This document shows, one piece after another, positions 36,393 through 45,789 of a DNA stretch of 64,000 nt; the stretch's first letter is position 1; each line of letters begins with the position of its first letter. Below the pieces are notes generated by a model that made no database searches, was not told the DNA's origin, and saw only the letters and a program-made list of their open reading frames with translations. The stretch lies in the IMG/VR virus record IMGVR_UViG_3300023278_003531, positions 1 through 64,000 of that record; one strand, written 5' to 3'. Made by a program: the position numbers and the translations under genes. The DNA comes from a virus.

Positions 36393-36740
36393 TTAGTTAA
36401 ACGGTTCTAGGTCATAGTTCATTTGGCCTGTAGCCTCATCGACACGTATAATAACCTTACACTTCTCCTCCATATCATAATATCCAATGGTACGGGAGTG
36501 AATCCCTTGCGAGGTCCCTCCCGTACTAACATCCACATATCCTTTTTTCTTTGGTACGATGTAGTGCTCTTTGTCGCAAAGATCCCAGATACGATCTTCC
36601 CATTTCAAAATCATCCGTTGGATGTTCTTCTTCTTGGGAACTTTTATCCACTGCATCTGGTCTTCGGTTATCACAGTGCCGTCATGAAACTGGACTATCC
36701 ATCCACGCTTCATACGGACATCAACATCCCCGACCCTCAT
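36393..36740 (-). CDS. Hypothetical small beta-rich protein, 115 aa
   Basis: The sequence has short beta strands (GWIVQFHDGTVI, KCKVIIRVD, SRTIGYYD) and a KVPKKKNIQRM segment, with a central WEDRIWDL helix or strand. It has a KEHYIVPKK stretch and no transmembrane segment. I recognise no named family. GGAGTTATATT lies before the ATG. It follows the HEPN-like gene by 10 bp and precedes the 2208-aa gene, so it could belong either to the small cassette or to the tail operon. Confidence 0.7.
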   Translation of the reverse strand: MRVGDVDVRMKRGWIVQFHDGTVITEDQMQWIKVPKKKNIQRMILKWEDRIWDLCDKEHYIVPKKKGYVDVSTGGTSQGIHSRTIGYYDMEEKCKVIIRVDEATGQMNYDLEPFN

Positions 36741-36750
36741 AATATAACTC

Positions 36751-37119
36751 CTAATACTTTGATTTTAACATACCACACAGGCGCCTATGTAATTTCCGGG
36801 ACGACTCAAAGGATGTATCGGTATGTTTATATTCTGGATCATATCTGATCTGCTCACTCAAACCCTTCAGCCGTTTATAGTCAGGAATAAATTTTGAACA
36901 CTTACTCCTATATCCAAGCTCCGGACAATTACTTAATGATTCTCGCCGGGCATCGTGGTTCCCGGAACGAGGCAATCCTTTATGTTCCACCAGATAACCC
37001 TCTAACAAAAGAACAACTGATTGATAAAACCAAAAAATAGCTTCGTCTTTGTCGCCCCTGACTATAGCACGGTTTGCTTTTTCTTCATGTACCACAGAAC
37101 GTTCTTTGTAAATACTCAC
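36751..37119 (-). CDS. HEPN-domain-like protein, 122 aa
   Basis: Helical throughout. The central part AIFWFYQSVVLLLEGYLVEH and the later LSEQIRYDPEYKH fit the HEPN pattern of a long hydrophobic helix, then a conserved R-Y before the last helix. R92-Y93...H99 gives an R-x6-H, within the R-x4-6-H range of HEPN ribonucleases. The start is GTG at 37119. It follows a 105-aa gene with a nucleotidyltransferase-like outline, the usual partner of HEPN in MNT-HEPN toxin-antitoxin pairs. Whether it has RNase activity is unknown. It lies inside the tail region and behind the promoter at 38.3 kb. Confidence 0.5.
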   Translation of the reverse strand: MSIYKERSVVHEEKANRAIVRGDKDEAIFWFYQSVVLLLEGYLVEHKGLPRSGNHDARRESLSNCPELGYRSKCSKFIPDYKRLKGLSEQIRYDPEYKHTDTSFESSRKLHRRLCGMLKSKY

Positions 37120-37131
37120 AAAAATTCCCCA

Positions 37132-37449
37132 CTATCGCACAAAATAACTGTTAAAATAATCTGCTGGAGACTCGCTATAATCTCTGCCCTGGTGCGCCCA
37201 TGACACGACACAACCTTTAGGATATTTCTGGCGAATACTATATTCAAATTCTTCTAACTGCTCGTACGCTTCCTCTGTGTGTTCTTGAATCCACACAAAC
37301 AAATCTAATCTGTCCCCGCTCCCTACTTTACCAAAAACCGCATCAATACAATACAAGCGCTTTACCAAATCTTTGATAGATTCGCGCAGACCTCCAGTGT
37401 CCTCTCTTTGCATAGACATGGCACCTCCCGACCTCTCCATTTGTTCCAT
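37132..37449 (-). CDS. Small alpha/beta protein, degenerate nucleotidyltransferase-like
   Basis: 105 aa from ATG 37449, or 95 or 93 aa from ATGs at 37419 or 37413. The 37419 ATG has GGGAGG only 4 bases upstream and may be preferred. The layout is helix (LRESIKDLVKRLYC), strand (IDAVFGK), a turn with GSGDR, strand LDLFVWIQ, a long helix, and strand CVVSWAHQG. This resembles the MNT minimal nucleotidyltransferase (GS ... DxD), but the second Asp of the DxD is not at the right spacing, so it would be inactive or another fold. Adjacency to the HEPN-like gene is the main support. Confidence 0.45.
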   Translation of the reverse strand: MEQMERSGGAMSMQREDTGGLRESIKDLVKRLYCIDAVFGKVGSGDRLDLFVWIQEHTEEAYEQLEEFEYSIRQKYPKGCVVSWAHQGRDYSESPADYFNSYFVR

Positions 37450-37463
37450 CTCTTTGATCCTTT

Positions 37464-38240
37464 CTATCCTATTATAACCTTACCAGATGTGTCTATAATA
37501 CCCAATCGTATTAGATCATCGCGGTAAAGAACTATCAAATTATCTATCTGTGCTTTTATTGAATTAAGTTTGGACCTACCTTCCTCATCACAGAATCCTT
37601 TAATCTCCACAAGACAGGGGATCTTGGATAGGAACCCCTGGGGTAGATAAAAATCTGAGACATAGGTTCTGGTTTTACCATTGTGTATGTATTTAAATCT
37701 ATACTTCTCATACTCCCAAACAATTCCTAGGGAATCTAAATAAACCGCAAAACCATATTCCCATTTGGAACGGAAAACCTCACCTTTATAATCCACCCTT
37801 GTTCCGTAGGGATTGCGGCTGGAAACAGATAGGTTCTTTTTACCGTTGAAAACCACATCCGACATGAGATTTTTTGTTTCTTCCGAATGACCTACACCGT
37901 AAATAGGATTCAATTCTTTGATCCGAGCTTCGGATTTAGTACGTAAAGGTATGCCAAACTCTCTCATCTTCTTGGTCACTGTGTTTTTATGCGCCCCTAG
38001 TATTTTACCAATCTCCACAGGGTGCATCTTCTTATCCCAGTACATTTCTTTGAGTACGTGTTTATCAATATGAACCTCTTTGCGGGCATTACAGCCCCGC
38101 ATTTTGACTCCTGCGGACGCTAGTCGCGTCTGTACGAGACTTACTGAGCACCCCAGCTGCTCTGCTACCTCTTTTCCAAGAAGGCCGCCCTCATACAATC
38201 CTATGATATCTTCTGTATTGATATCTTTTCTTTGAACCAT
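37464..38240 (-). CDS. Homing endonuclease, HTH + NUMOD3 + PD-(D/E)XK
   Basis: 258 aa. Two helix-turn-helix units (about 9-45: LYEGGLLGKEVAEQLGCS; 60-100: VEIGKILGAHKNTV) are followed by a NUMOD3-like segment (NPIYGVGHSEETKNLMS). The C-terminal nuclease has E161 (FRSKWEYGFAVYL), D196 (YVSDFYLP) and E212-x-K214 (LVEIKG), the PD-(D/E)XK site of free-standing phage homing endonucleases. It should cut phage DNA at an intergenic site and spread by repair. GGAGGAGGGG precedes the ATG, and a sigma70-type promoter lies 43-71 bp upstream. No intron is evident. Confidence 0.85.
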   Translation of the reverse strand: MVQRKDINTEDIIGLYEGGLLGKEVAEQLGCSVSLVQTRLASAGVKMRGCNARKEVHIDKHVLKEMYWDKKMHPVEIGKILGAHKNTVTKKMREFGIPLRTKSEARIKELNPIYGVGHSEETKNLMSDVVFNGKKNLSVSSRNPYGTRVDYKGEVFRSKWEYGFAVYLDSLGIVWEYEKYRFKYIHNGKTRTYVSDFYLPQGFLSKIPCLVEIKGFCDEEGRSKLNSIKAQIDNLIVLYRDDLIRLGIIDTSGKVIIG

Positions 38241-38282
38241 CTAACCCCTCCTCCAAAGAATCTTCCGATCCTCCGTTGAAGA

Positions 38283-38311
38283 ATAATAGGATATCAAATA
38301 GAGTTTGTCAA
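38283..38311 (-). promoter_or_regulatory. Sigma70-type promoter before the homing endonuclease
   Basis: On the minus strand, TTGACA (38311-38306), a 17-bp spacer, then TATTAT (38288-38283). The -35 is consensus, the -10 one mismatch off, spacing optimal. It lies in the gap after the 544-aa gene and would drive the homing endonuclease and the small cassette behind it. Confidence 0.8.
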
Positions 38312-38332
38312 GTATAGAATGTTCTAAATACT
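38311..38332. repeat. Imperfect inverted repeat next to the -35 box
   Basis: On the minus strand, AGTATTTAGAACATTCTATACT: arms AGTAT and ATACT with inner AGAA and TTCT around a short centre and a one-sided bulge. It abuts the -35 box of the promoter at 38306-38311 and lies just after the stop of the 544-aa gene. It may be an operator; no U-run follows, so a strong terminator is not supported. Confidence 0.35.
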
Positions 38333-38349
38333 CTAAGTAGTTGATTTAT

Positions 38350-39984
38350 CTAAGAAAAGTCAAAGAACATTCTGTAATTTATAGTGCTATTAGCACCTGT
38401 CTCATCCGCTCCCAATCTAATACCCAACCAGATAATATCGCTCACCAAAGCACCTTGGTAATTACCAATTGCTTCAGCATTATCAGCGGAACTCACCACT
38501 GCAAGATCTGCCTTAGTGGCAAACAAATTGTTCGGAGAAGTATCACTATCAATATCTGTTGCTAGAATGTTTCCGAGGCCATCCCCATCAACAGAGAACT
38601 CTACCTGGTCGTTGGCAGTGGCACCAGAACCTGCTGCGGAATTACCAGCACCTGCATTTCCGAAATAGAACTGAGTGTCGTTATTTCCCTGATCGTGATG
38701 TTGGAAAGTACCGTCACTCTGGAGACTGAACTTAACAGTAGACATGGAGACTGCTCCACCTATAATCTCAAACCAAACAGCATTTACAGGGCTGTTGGTA
38801 GATACGGTAACATTACCGAAGTTCAACTGAGTGACCGGTTCGGTAAGGGGCTGAGGACCTCGACAAATCACCGAGATCATCTCTCCCGCTGCGTGAGTAC
38901 CAGTAGCTTCGAAGCCCATGGTAACTCCCCGAGTACCAACCTGATTAGGAACAACATCAGTAGTCTTAGCGGCGATACCCTTGGCTTTGGAGGAGTCCCC
39001 TAACCACGAATCCCAAATATACTTAGAGGATCCCGGAGAAGTACTTGCAATCGCGGCTCCCGAAGCAACAACATCGTACGAATCGCTACTTCCAAATACT
39101 GCGTCTGCCCATTTAACACGGGCTCCTAGAAGTCCCAAATCATACCAAGAATCTGCATATAGAAGCTCCACCGGCCCGCCATTGTCTGACACGGGGCTGG
39201 CAGTCCAACTCATCTGGGGAACATTCAAAGAACCCGCTCCCATAGAAGAACCATTAGTAGTGTCGATTGTGATTGTATAGGTAGTATCGGTTTGGCTAGT
39301 ATGGTGATAAAGACCACCTGTTGTAAGATTACTTACATTGTAAGTTGGAGAACCAACGGCGGTAGCGTCCATGATCACTTCATTATCAGAAAGTTCTAAG
39401 GTGTAGTAATCATCAAATTGGCCACCATAAGATCCCGAAACTGTGGAATCTCCGGTAAAAGAACTGGCTGCGAAAAGGGTTGCGAAATCCGCGCCGGCGG
39501 AATCGGTAGGAGCATCAAATCCCAAAGTGGCTCGTGCATCTCTGGAACCTAATGGAGTAAATACAGGCTCGTTGCTACCTGAATTACTTCCCAACTTACC
39601 TGTGTATATGATGAAATTATTGGTAGTGTTGGTACCTACAGGAACAAGTCCTTGACTACCATTTCGCCAATTACATTGGGCGAACTTCCAACTGTCATTA
39701 GACGGCTGGGCCTCATGGAGACGAAATTCAATATCCCTCGCTACAAAACGAGGATCTAAATCAACTCCTGAGGTAAGAGTGATGGTGGAAGTACTACCTC
39801 CATTTATAGCGATCTGCAACTGATCATTGGAGTTGGTGGTGATTGTAAACGTATCAACACCCGCACCGAGATTGGAACCACGACTAAAACCTCGGGATCC
39901 CTTAGACGCTTCGTCATCAGAAGTACCTGTGGCGAATGTCTGTGCAGTCACTGAAAATTCTACGAATCTGCTTACAGCAACCAT
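38350..39984 (-). CDS. Structural protein with strong ribosome binding site, 544 aa
   Basis: A predominantly beta, Ser/Thr/Gly/Asn-rich virion-type protein with no cysteine clusters, transmembrane helix or enzyme motif. Two similar parts may exist, since strands such as TYTITIDTT and VEFSVDGDG recur, but repeats are not clear. The ribosome binding site AAGGAGG is the strongest of the structural genes I examined, with AAGGAGGTCAGCCAATATG, suggesting high copy number. It is the last gene before the promoter cassette at 38.3 kb and follows the 1110-aa fibre-like gene. It could be a fibre tip or decoration protein. Contractile sheath is unlikely, as no sheath motif is seen. Confidence 0.65.
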   Translation of the reverse strand: MVAVSRFVEFSVTAQTFATGTSDDEASKGSRGFSRGSNLGAGVDTFTITTNSNDQLQIAINGGSTSTITLTSGVDLDPRFVARDIEFRLHEAQPSNDSWKFAQCNWRNGSQGLVPVGTNTTNNFIIYTGKLGSNSGSNEPVFTPLGSRDARATLGFDAPTDSAGADFATLFAASSFTGDSTVSGSYGGQFDDYYTLELSDNEVIMDATAVGSPTYNVSNLTTGGLYHHTSQTDTTYTITIDTTNGSSMGAGSLNVPQMSWTASPVSDNGGPVELLYADSWYDLGLLGARVKWADAVFGSSDSYDVVASGAAIASTSPGSSKYIWDSWLGDSSKAKGIAAKTTDVVPNQVGTRGVTMGFEATGTHAAGEMISVICRGPQPLTEPVTQLNFGNVTVSTNSPVNAVWFEIIGGAVSMSTVKFSLQSDGTFQHHDQGNNDTQFYFGNAGAGNSAAGSGATANDQVEFSVDGDGLGNILATDIDSDTSPNNLFATKADLAVVSSADNAEAIGNYQGALVSDIIWLGIRLGADETGANSTINYRMFFDFS

Positions 39985-40004
39985 ATTGGCTGACCTCCTT
40001 AAAT

Positions 40005-43000
40005 TTACTTATCTTGTATGATAAATGTATGTGTAAAGCTGAGTCTATTACCTTCATTGTCGAAGACTTCAACTTCTATGTCTATAGTCTTGCCGTACTC
40101 AAAGTGTGTGCTCTGTGGATCTAGACTTGCGGGGAGATCCGCAATCTGGATATTGGATATGATAGATGCACCGAGATCCACATGTTGTAGACTCTCGGTG
40201 AGGAAATCATAGAATAAACTTGCCTCATTGAACTTCTTTCCGAAGTTCTTAACTTCAGACAAAACCTGAATGTTTGAGATGAATGGGAACACTTCCTCCG
40301 CGCCAGATCCCGTTCCTGTTGATCTGTTAGGCCAATCAACATCGTATCCTGCGTGTAGTAAGAAAGTCTGTTCCTTGATTACGGGGAATGGGCCTGGGAA
40401 ATTATTCTCCGCATGAACAAATACAGAAACATCGAGGCGGTCCGTCATGACATTTTCGGAGGGGACGCTGTAAATCACCCTGTCTGGACCTAAACCGCTC
40501 GTAGTAATAACTAATCCTGAGGGAACTACCCCATCAACCAAGAAATCAGTACCACTAGTACTAACTCCATAAACAAGATCTTCAACGGCGACGGAAATTT
40601 CAGTACCCGTAGTAACCAAGATAGAAGAGCCCTGGTCGATAAAGAAATCGGTGATGGAGAGGGTGTCTGCAGGAGTTATTGTAAATTCATAATCTGTGCT
40701 TGTGGAATTACCCACGTTATCCGAAGCCTCTATGGTACCAGTCACCGTCTCGCCGAAAGTGAAAGGAGCGGCTGTGGTATATACGTAATCAAAGCCCCTG
40801 CCCGCATTAACTACCTTGCTAAATGAACCCGCTGTCGCTGCATCATTGACTATCTTCACCGAACCATTGATAAGGAGTCTAACAGAAACTGGATCCACAC
40901 CCGAGGCATCGTCGGTAAGATTCCAGGACAGGGTCGTGTCTGGGGAAACCTGCGTGTCCAGATCCTCAGGATAAACAAGAGACAAGACCGGGGGATCGCC
41001 GTCGGCGGCTCCAGATATAGTAGCACTCAAAACACCCGATCCCAGGACGGAAAACTGGTATGTAGTAATGGACTGATTACTTACAGGGTCTGCAAGATCG
41101 GTCAGCTCACCACTAACCGTGACAATGGACTGCTGGGGATAATCCTCATTACGTGTAAAGTCATATTGAATATCCCGTGGAGAAATAACAGTCCTATCAC
41201 CTGAAGGCCACGTGGTACTAGTCTGCACCGTACTTGCATTTACTATCTGGACATCATCCACCCAAACATCTACATTGGATGTATCCAGACTAGAGTGCGT
41301 ATCCTTGACATGGAAACTGAGAACGCCATCAGGAACATTATAGGTAGTTCCGGACACAGGCGCTGTCTCGTCAAAGAAAGGCGGAGTCTGGTCAATAGAA
41401 TTCACTTCATCGAAATTAGTAATCGTGAATGGAATTCCACTGGTTACTGGAGCATTAGTATTGACATGTGCAAAACTACTGGTCTGTAGTAAATGACTTG
41501 GGTCAATCGACACAGTAAGCGCAAACGCATCCACGACTGACGTAACGTCAAGGAAGTCCGAAGAAACTATGTGCCAAATATCTACATTGTTGAATGTAAA
41601 AAAAGAATTCTCCGTATCCTGCTTCAGGTCACGGGTGTATGCGGTTATTACATCTGCCGTACTACTAAGTCCTATACTCGCGGCAGGCCCCAGTGTTGTA
41701 AATCCTGAAGGATCTACAGGAGCACCTCCCGATCCATTATAGGTATATTGTAGATGATAAACATCTTCCCCATCATTACTGAAAACTAGGTTAGTGGAGT
41801 ATTGCCTATCCCCCGAAAGGAAACTTGGCATATGGTGCCAAAAGAACACATCTAGAATTGTAGATTCATAGTTTTGGGGCAAGACCACAGTCTGTCTAAT
41901 ATATTGCGATACGGTATCATCTGTATCAGGAGCAGCAACGTATGCAAAATAACTTCCCTCTTGGGGAAGTATCCCATCAGGGACAGACGCGAATGGAATA
42001 TCAGTACTAGTAGTTACCACGTCTGTCAAAGTACCTGTACTTACTACCCACCCAGTAAAGTCACCAAGCTCAAAGCCTCCATTGATAACCTGATCGGAGG
42101 GAGCGAATGTGGCGTCTGCTATCTCCGGCCCCTTGACAGCGGTCAATGGCGCTGTACGTTCAGTAGATCTCCAATTCTCAAAAGTGCTGAGAAACGCATG
42201 ACTGGATAGGTAGAAGGGTGTTACATCATGACGATCCCGTTCGGTATTGGGGTCTAATTCCGTTGGGGTAAAGAAGAAAGGAGACCTGTCAAAATCTCTT
42301 TCGTAGGTTTCCAAAGTACCGATAACAGCAGAGAAGTTTCTTGAGCGCTGCTGCGACACAGTACTAATTGCATGTAGTGGTTCAGAGATACTTGTGGGAA
42401 ACAACTCTAGTTGAGGCTGCCCGGTAGTAATAACAAACCAATCCCAAAGAGTGTCGAATGTGGTCGGGAAGAGGGTATCTTCCATATCTGTAACTATCCA
42501 CAACCTAATCTGGGTATATGAAAATGTAGATGCAACATCGGTAAGGAGAAGCCTAGTAAAGGTTTGGAACTCGTCCGCACCGATCTGGGTAAGCCCAACT
42601 ACCTTGTTGATGGTGGGAAATCCTGGCGGTCGTTTGGGAAGCTCACCCTCTGTAAAGTTATAGGCTATGGTATAAAAAGTAAGACCCGTATTGATAAACT
42701 CCACGGCCACCATGCCGTGCCTAGCTGCGGGACTACCAAAAAATGCAAAAGCGCTGTCAGATGCCACTGAAAACTGGAGGATGCCTAGTAACGAAGTGTG
42801 AGAAAACTCTTCAATGGTCTGAGACAGAGCTAGTGTTCCCGTCTCCCCATCCTTAAACATATGGAGCATGCGCTCACCATTAGGAACTGCAAGATCGGCC
42901 GGATCGCCATTGTCAAAACCCACCCCTTTGGGGAACTCAGAAACAACATTCACACCGTGTCTTTGTCCAGAAACTGTTGCATCTACGTGAAGCGTCCATC

Positions 43001-43337
43001 GGGAAGAGCCGCTCTCGAAACTCGGGTTCTGGACAACATTACTATAAACCAAAGGAACAAGTTGATTTTCGGAACCCTCAAGTTTGGCAACAATAATATC
43101 ACCCTTGTTACCTGCCCCCTGGAACGCATGGAATGGCTCAGCGGTGGTATTGATATCGCCGGACTGAAGACCATCATTCTCTACAGTAAAACCCGTATAA
43201 GGCGTGGTGTGGGTGGCTCCGGTAACTATACCCGACTGATTCTGATCGTTGGACGCTACGATACCAGAGCCAGCTACAACCGTTGTAGTCTGTGTTACGA
43301 CAACTGGGGGAAAATCAAAGCCGGGAATGGAGGGCAA
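40005..43337 (-). CDS. Large fibre/adhesin with CBM-like and Ig-like domains, 1110 aa
   Basis: The start is TTG at 43337, with AGGAGGGACTAAC upstream. The N-terminal half has two carbohydrate-binding-type modules (VVQNPSFESGSSRWTLHV near 100; NGGFELGDFTGWVVSTG near 420). The region about 640-900 has Ig-like repeats, including LSWNLTDDASGVDPVSVRL (near 780), and the type is shared with the 442-aa protein. The C-terminal 90 residues carry HVDLGASIISNIQIADLPASL, two copies of the D-L-x-A-x-I unit 13 residues apart, as in the 666-aa protein. The domain mix points to a receptor- or sugar-binding tail fibre. No enzyme site was seen. Confidence 0.75.
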   Translation of the reverse strand: MPSIPGFDFPPVVVTQTTTVVAGSGIVASNDQNQSGIVTGATHTTPYTGFTVENDGLQSGDINTTAEPFHAFQGAGNKGDIIVAKLEGSENQLVPLVYSNVVQNPSFESGSSRWTLHVDATVSGQRHGVNVVSEFPKGVGFDNGDPADLAVPNGERMLHMFKDGETGTLALSQTIEEFSHTSLLGILQFSVASDSAFAFFGSPAARHGMVAVEFINTGLTFYTIAYNFTEGELPKRPPGFPTINKVVGLTQIGADEFQTFTRLLLTDVASTFSYTQIRLWIVTDMEDTLFPTTFDTLWDWFVITTGQPQLELFPTSISEPLHAISTVSQQRSRNFSAVIGTLETYERDFDRSPFFFTPTELDPNTERDRHDVTPFYLSSHAFLSTFENWRSTERTAPLTAVKGPEIADATFAPSDQVINGGFELGDFTGWVVSTGTLTDVVTTSTDIPFASVPDGILPQEGSYFAYVAAPDTDDTVSQYIRQTVVLPQNYESTILDVFFWHHMPSFLSGDRQYSTNLVFSNDGEDVYHLQYTYNGSGGAPVDPSGFTTLGPAASIGLSSTADVITAYTRDLKQDTENSFFTFNNVDIWHIVSSDFLDVTSVVDAFALTVSIDPSHLLQTSSFAHVNTNAPVTSGIPFTITNFDEVNSIDQTPPFFDETAPVSGTTYNVPDGVLSFHVKDTHSSLDTSNVDVWVDDVQIVNASTVQTSTTWPSGDRTVISPRDIQYDFTRNEDYPQQSIVTVSGELTDLADPVSNQSITTYQFSVLGSGVLSATISGAADGDPPVLSLVYPEDLDTQVSPDTTLSWNLTDDASGVDPVSVRLLINGSVKIVNDAATAGSFSKVVNAGRGFDYVYTTAAPFTFGETVTGTIEASDNVGNSTSTDYEFTITPADTLSITDFFIDQGSSILVTTGTEISVAVEDLVYGVSTSGTDFLVDGVVPSGLVITTSGLGPDRVIYSVPSENVMTDRLDVSVFVHAENNFPGPFPVIKEQTFLLHAGYDVDWPNRSTGTGSGAEEVFPFISNIQVLSEVKNFGKKFNEASLFYDFLTESLQHVDLGASIISNIQIADLPASLDPQSTHFEYGKTIDIEVEVFDNEGNRLSFTHTFIIQDK

Positions 43338-43349
43338 GTTAGTCCCTCC

Positions 43350-45776
43350 TTATGTTTCCGTAACCGTGGCGGTGACGGTCGAGACGCCAACAGTGGCACC
43401 GACTGTGAATTGTGTGGTTGCGCGTCCTCCTGATATGGTAGTGTCTGTAGAAGGAGTAACCGCACCGTCTCCTGCAGTAACCTGGAAAGTGACATCCTTT
43501 CCATCCAAAGCCTCACCCCAAGCATTAATGACGTCCGCATTTACCAGCGTGCTCTGCGCAGTGCCAGCTGGAAGGGTAGTGTCGTCAGCATTCACTGCCA
43601 TGAACGCAGAGATTCTATCATCAAAATTAAATGCTCTAAGATTGGTACCGTTATCGACGTAATACAGAGTATCAAAATCATTCTGGTCGTAGAACGTAGT
43701 ATATGTGTTGGTCGAGTAATCAGAGATGTCTAGAAGAATCTCTTTATCGTCCGTCGTATTTAACAAAGTATCGTTATTTATAGTCTTGGTGTGGAGAATA
43801 TCTAAACCAGATTCATACTCAAGGTAAGTCAAGAAAGGAGCGCCCCCGATGCTGGAGGTCTTAGTCCACGCAAAACTACTAGTACCGTCCTGAGGTATCT
43901 GATCTATTGTCGGAGAAATTACAGAGTTAGTACCAGATTCCGTAGAAAGAGCTACGTTATTAGCATACTTATAAAGAGTGCTATTGACCTTGATATAAAC
44001 AAAACCTCCTCCTAATCCAGAGGCAGTGGTTGCTATCTGTACTCTCCCGTCCAGGAAGTCATTGTAGGTTTTACTCGGATCCCCAATAACATCAAATGAC
44101 TCAATTAGGGGAACGCCCAGAACATCACCTTCACCATCTGTCTTCTCAACTGTCAATACAGCGATCTGAGGGAAAGTTTCAGTACCACTTACTACAAAAT
44201 CATCCGCCTCTAACGTAATGGGACCATCGGCGTAACCGAAGATCTCTATGTTACACGCGTCTGTTACCACTGTAGGAGGTGAGCCTGGGCCTACCACCCC
44301 CTGCAACCCACTCCATGTAGTAGATATTCTCTCAATACCGATATCACCTACGGCCGGGGGCTCCTTGTGCCCGCTAGCAGTTACCAAATCAAAAGTAAAT
44401 TGCTCGCCTGAATTAGGAGTAGAGGTAGTAGCAATTAGAAACTCTATAGGAGTATTAGGATCAACACCCTCATCGTAAAGAACACCGGTCTGTGCGTCTG
44501 TCAGAGCGCCTGTTAAAGTTCCAGAAACTTGCCAAGCAGAACCGGAAAACGCAACAGTAAATGCATCAGTACCTATCTGAGTATTGTGCCACAGAGGACG
44601 TCCTTCTCTCAAATCACCAGAAGAACTGTTATCCGTCAGATTAGACATATAAGAAGCGAAGTACACGCCTGTGGTGGTGGGTGAAGTTTCTATACCTACC
44701 CCCTCACTCATGATTGTATTGTTATCCGAATCAAGAGCGCGGATAGCAAACCATCTTTTCTTATTTGTGAGCGAGACAGGATTGACATTAATCTCTGCTC
44801 TAAAATCTCCAGCCATTGTATAGGTAGTTTCTAACTGTCCGTTCCCAACAGATACATTATGTGATATTAATTCAGATCCCTGATCTCTTAGGAACTGAGG
44901 GTTTGCTGTACTCTCAACCCAACGTGCGGGGTTGAAATTATTAGATCCTGCGGCGGAGCCGGCCTCGGCATCAGAGAAATCATCACCCAAATTAGTTTCC
45001 GTAGATCCCACATTATCTTCGTTGAATCGGATAGTATAAAATCTATCATTGGGAGTATCAAAACATGCGTCTAGAATATTAGACTTTTCAAACTCAAATG
45101 CACCAGCGGCTGCACCGTCGGTGTCAAAAAAGGAAAGAACGGACACAAACGGTTGAAGCTCATCCTCACTATTAGTAATAACCTTGTCCTTCAGTGCCAC
45201 TTCAGAAACGAATGCGAATGCGGCAGAATCATCATGCAGGATTCTCCAGTAGGGCATTCCGTTTCCTGTCGCATTGATGGGGGGTGCGCTGAAATCGAGG
45301 AGGTATCGAAACTGATTACCTGCAGGAGTAGATATGACAGCCTCTCCGACTGTTGAGATAGTTGCTATGAAGTTGGTGGCGACGAATTCTGAATCTAGAT
45401 TATTCAAACTTGTAGACACATGCCATTTACCAGTAGTCGTGTCTATAGCTGCGGTGGAAAATATTATTATCTGGGTAGTGGATACCAATCGGCCGCCAAA
45501 ATATACAATCATCATATCCGCAGGGGAAATCGGACCGATAGTAGTATAAAGACCATCACGCCAACCCGGGACCTCTACTTGAGTATCAGGAGTCGAGGTC
45601 GCTGCGCCGAAAACGGCAGTAGCTTGAGGATTTTGGAGAACTAGCCTTACAAATTGAGTACCATTATGTAGAGATCGATCGACATCGTCTATACTAGACA
45701 CCACAGTATCACTGTAGTAACTCTCCATATTCTTAGTTGTATCGGTAGAACCTAGCCTACCTTGTTGAACAGTCAC
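43350..45776 (-). CDS. Tail-associated protein with C-terminal Big-1-like Ig domain, 808 aa
   Basis: GTG start at 45776 after GGAGGAAGGCCCT. The protein is mostly beta: the N-terminal 300 residues have long paired strands (ADMMIVYFGGRLVSTTQII, KWHVSTSLNNL), with possible LamG-like parts. The last ~90 residues (TAQSTLVNADVINAWGEAL, DVTFQVTAGDGAVTP, GRATTQFTVGATVGVSTVTA) form a Big-1 (invasin-like) Ig fold, a domain also at the C-ends of the 444- and 448-aa proteins. It is one of three neighbours ending this way. Its role is likely host surface contact or fibre building. Confidence 0.72.
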   Translation of the reverse strand: MTVQQGRLGSTDTTKNMESYYSDTVVSSIDDVDRSLHNGTQFVRLVLQNPQATAVFGAATSTPDTQVEVPGWRDGLYTTIGPISPADMMIVYFGGRLVSTTQIIIFSTAAIDTTTGKWHVSTSLNNLDSEFVATNFIATISTVGEAVISTPAGNQFRYLLDFSAPPINATGNGMPYWRILHDDSAAFAFVSEVALKDKVITNSEDELQPFVSVLSFFDTDGAAAGAFEFEKSNILDACFDTPNDRFYTIRFNEDNVGSTETNLGDDFSDAEAGSAAGSNNFNPARWVESTANPQFLRDQGSELISHNVSVGNGQLETTYTMAGDFRAEINVNPVSLTNKKRWFAIRALDSDNNTIMSEGVGIETSPTTTGVYFASYMSNLTDNSSSGDLREGRPLWHNTQIGTDAFTVAFSGSAWQVSGTLTGALTDAQTGVLYDEGVDPNTPIEFLIATTSTPNSGEQFTFDLVTASGHKEPPAVGDIGIERISTTWSGLQGVVGPGSPPTVVTDACNIEIFGYADGPITLEADDFVVSGTETFPQIAVLTVEKTDGEGDVLGVPLIESFDVIGDPSKTYNDFLDGRVQIATTASGLGGGFVYIKVNSTLYKYANNVALSTESGTNSVISPTIDQIPQDGTSSFAWTKTSSIGGAPFLTYLEYESGLDILHTKTINNDTLLNTTDDKEILLDISDYSTNTYTTFYDQNDFDTLYYVDNGTNLRAFNFDDRISAFMAVNADDTTLPAGTAQSTLVNADVINAWGEALDGKDVTFQVTAGDGAVTPSTDTTISGGRATTQFTVGATVGVSTVTATVTET

Positions 45777-45789
45777 AGGGCCTTCCTCC

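Noticed and set aside
38350-39984. Tail sheath identity for the 544-aa protein
   Set aside because: Size is right, but it follows fibre genes, sits far from the tape measure, and shows no sheath motif; I kept it as an unnamed structural protein.
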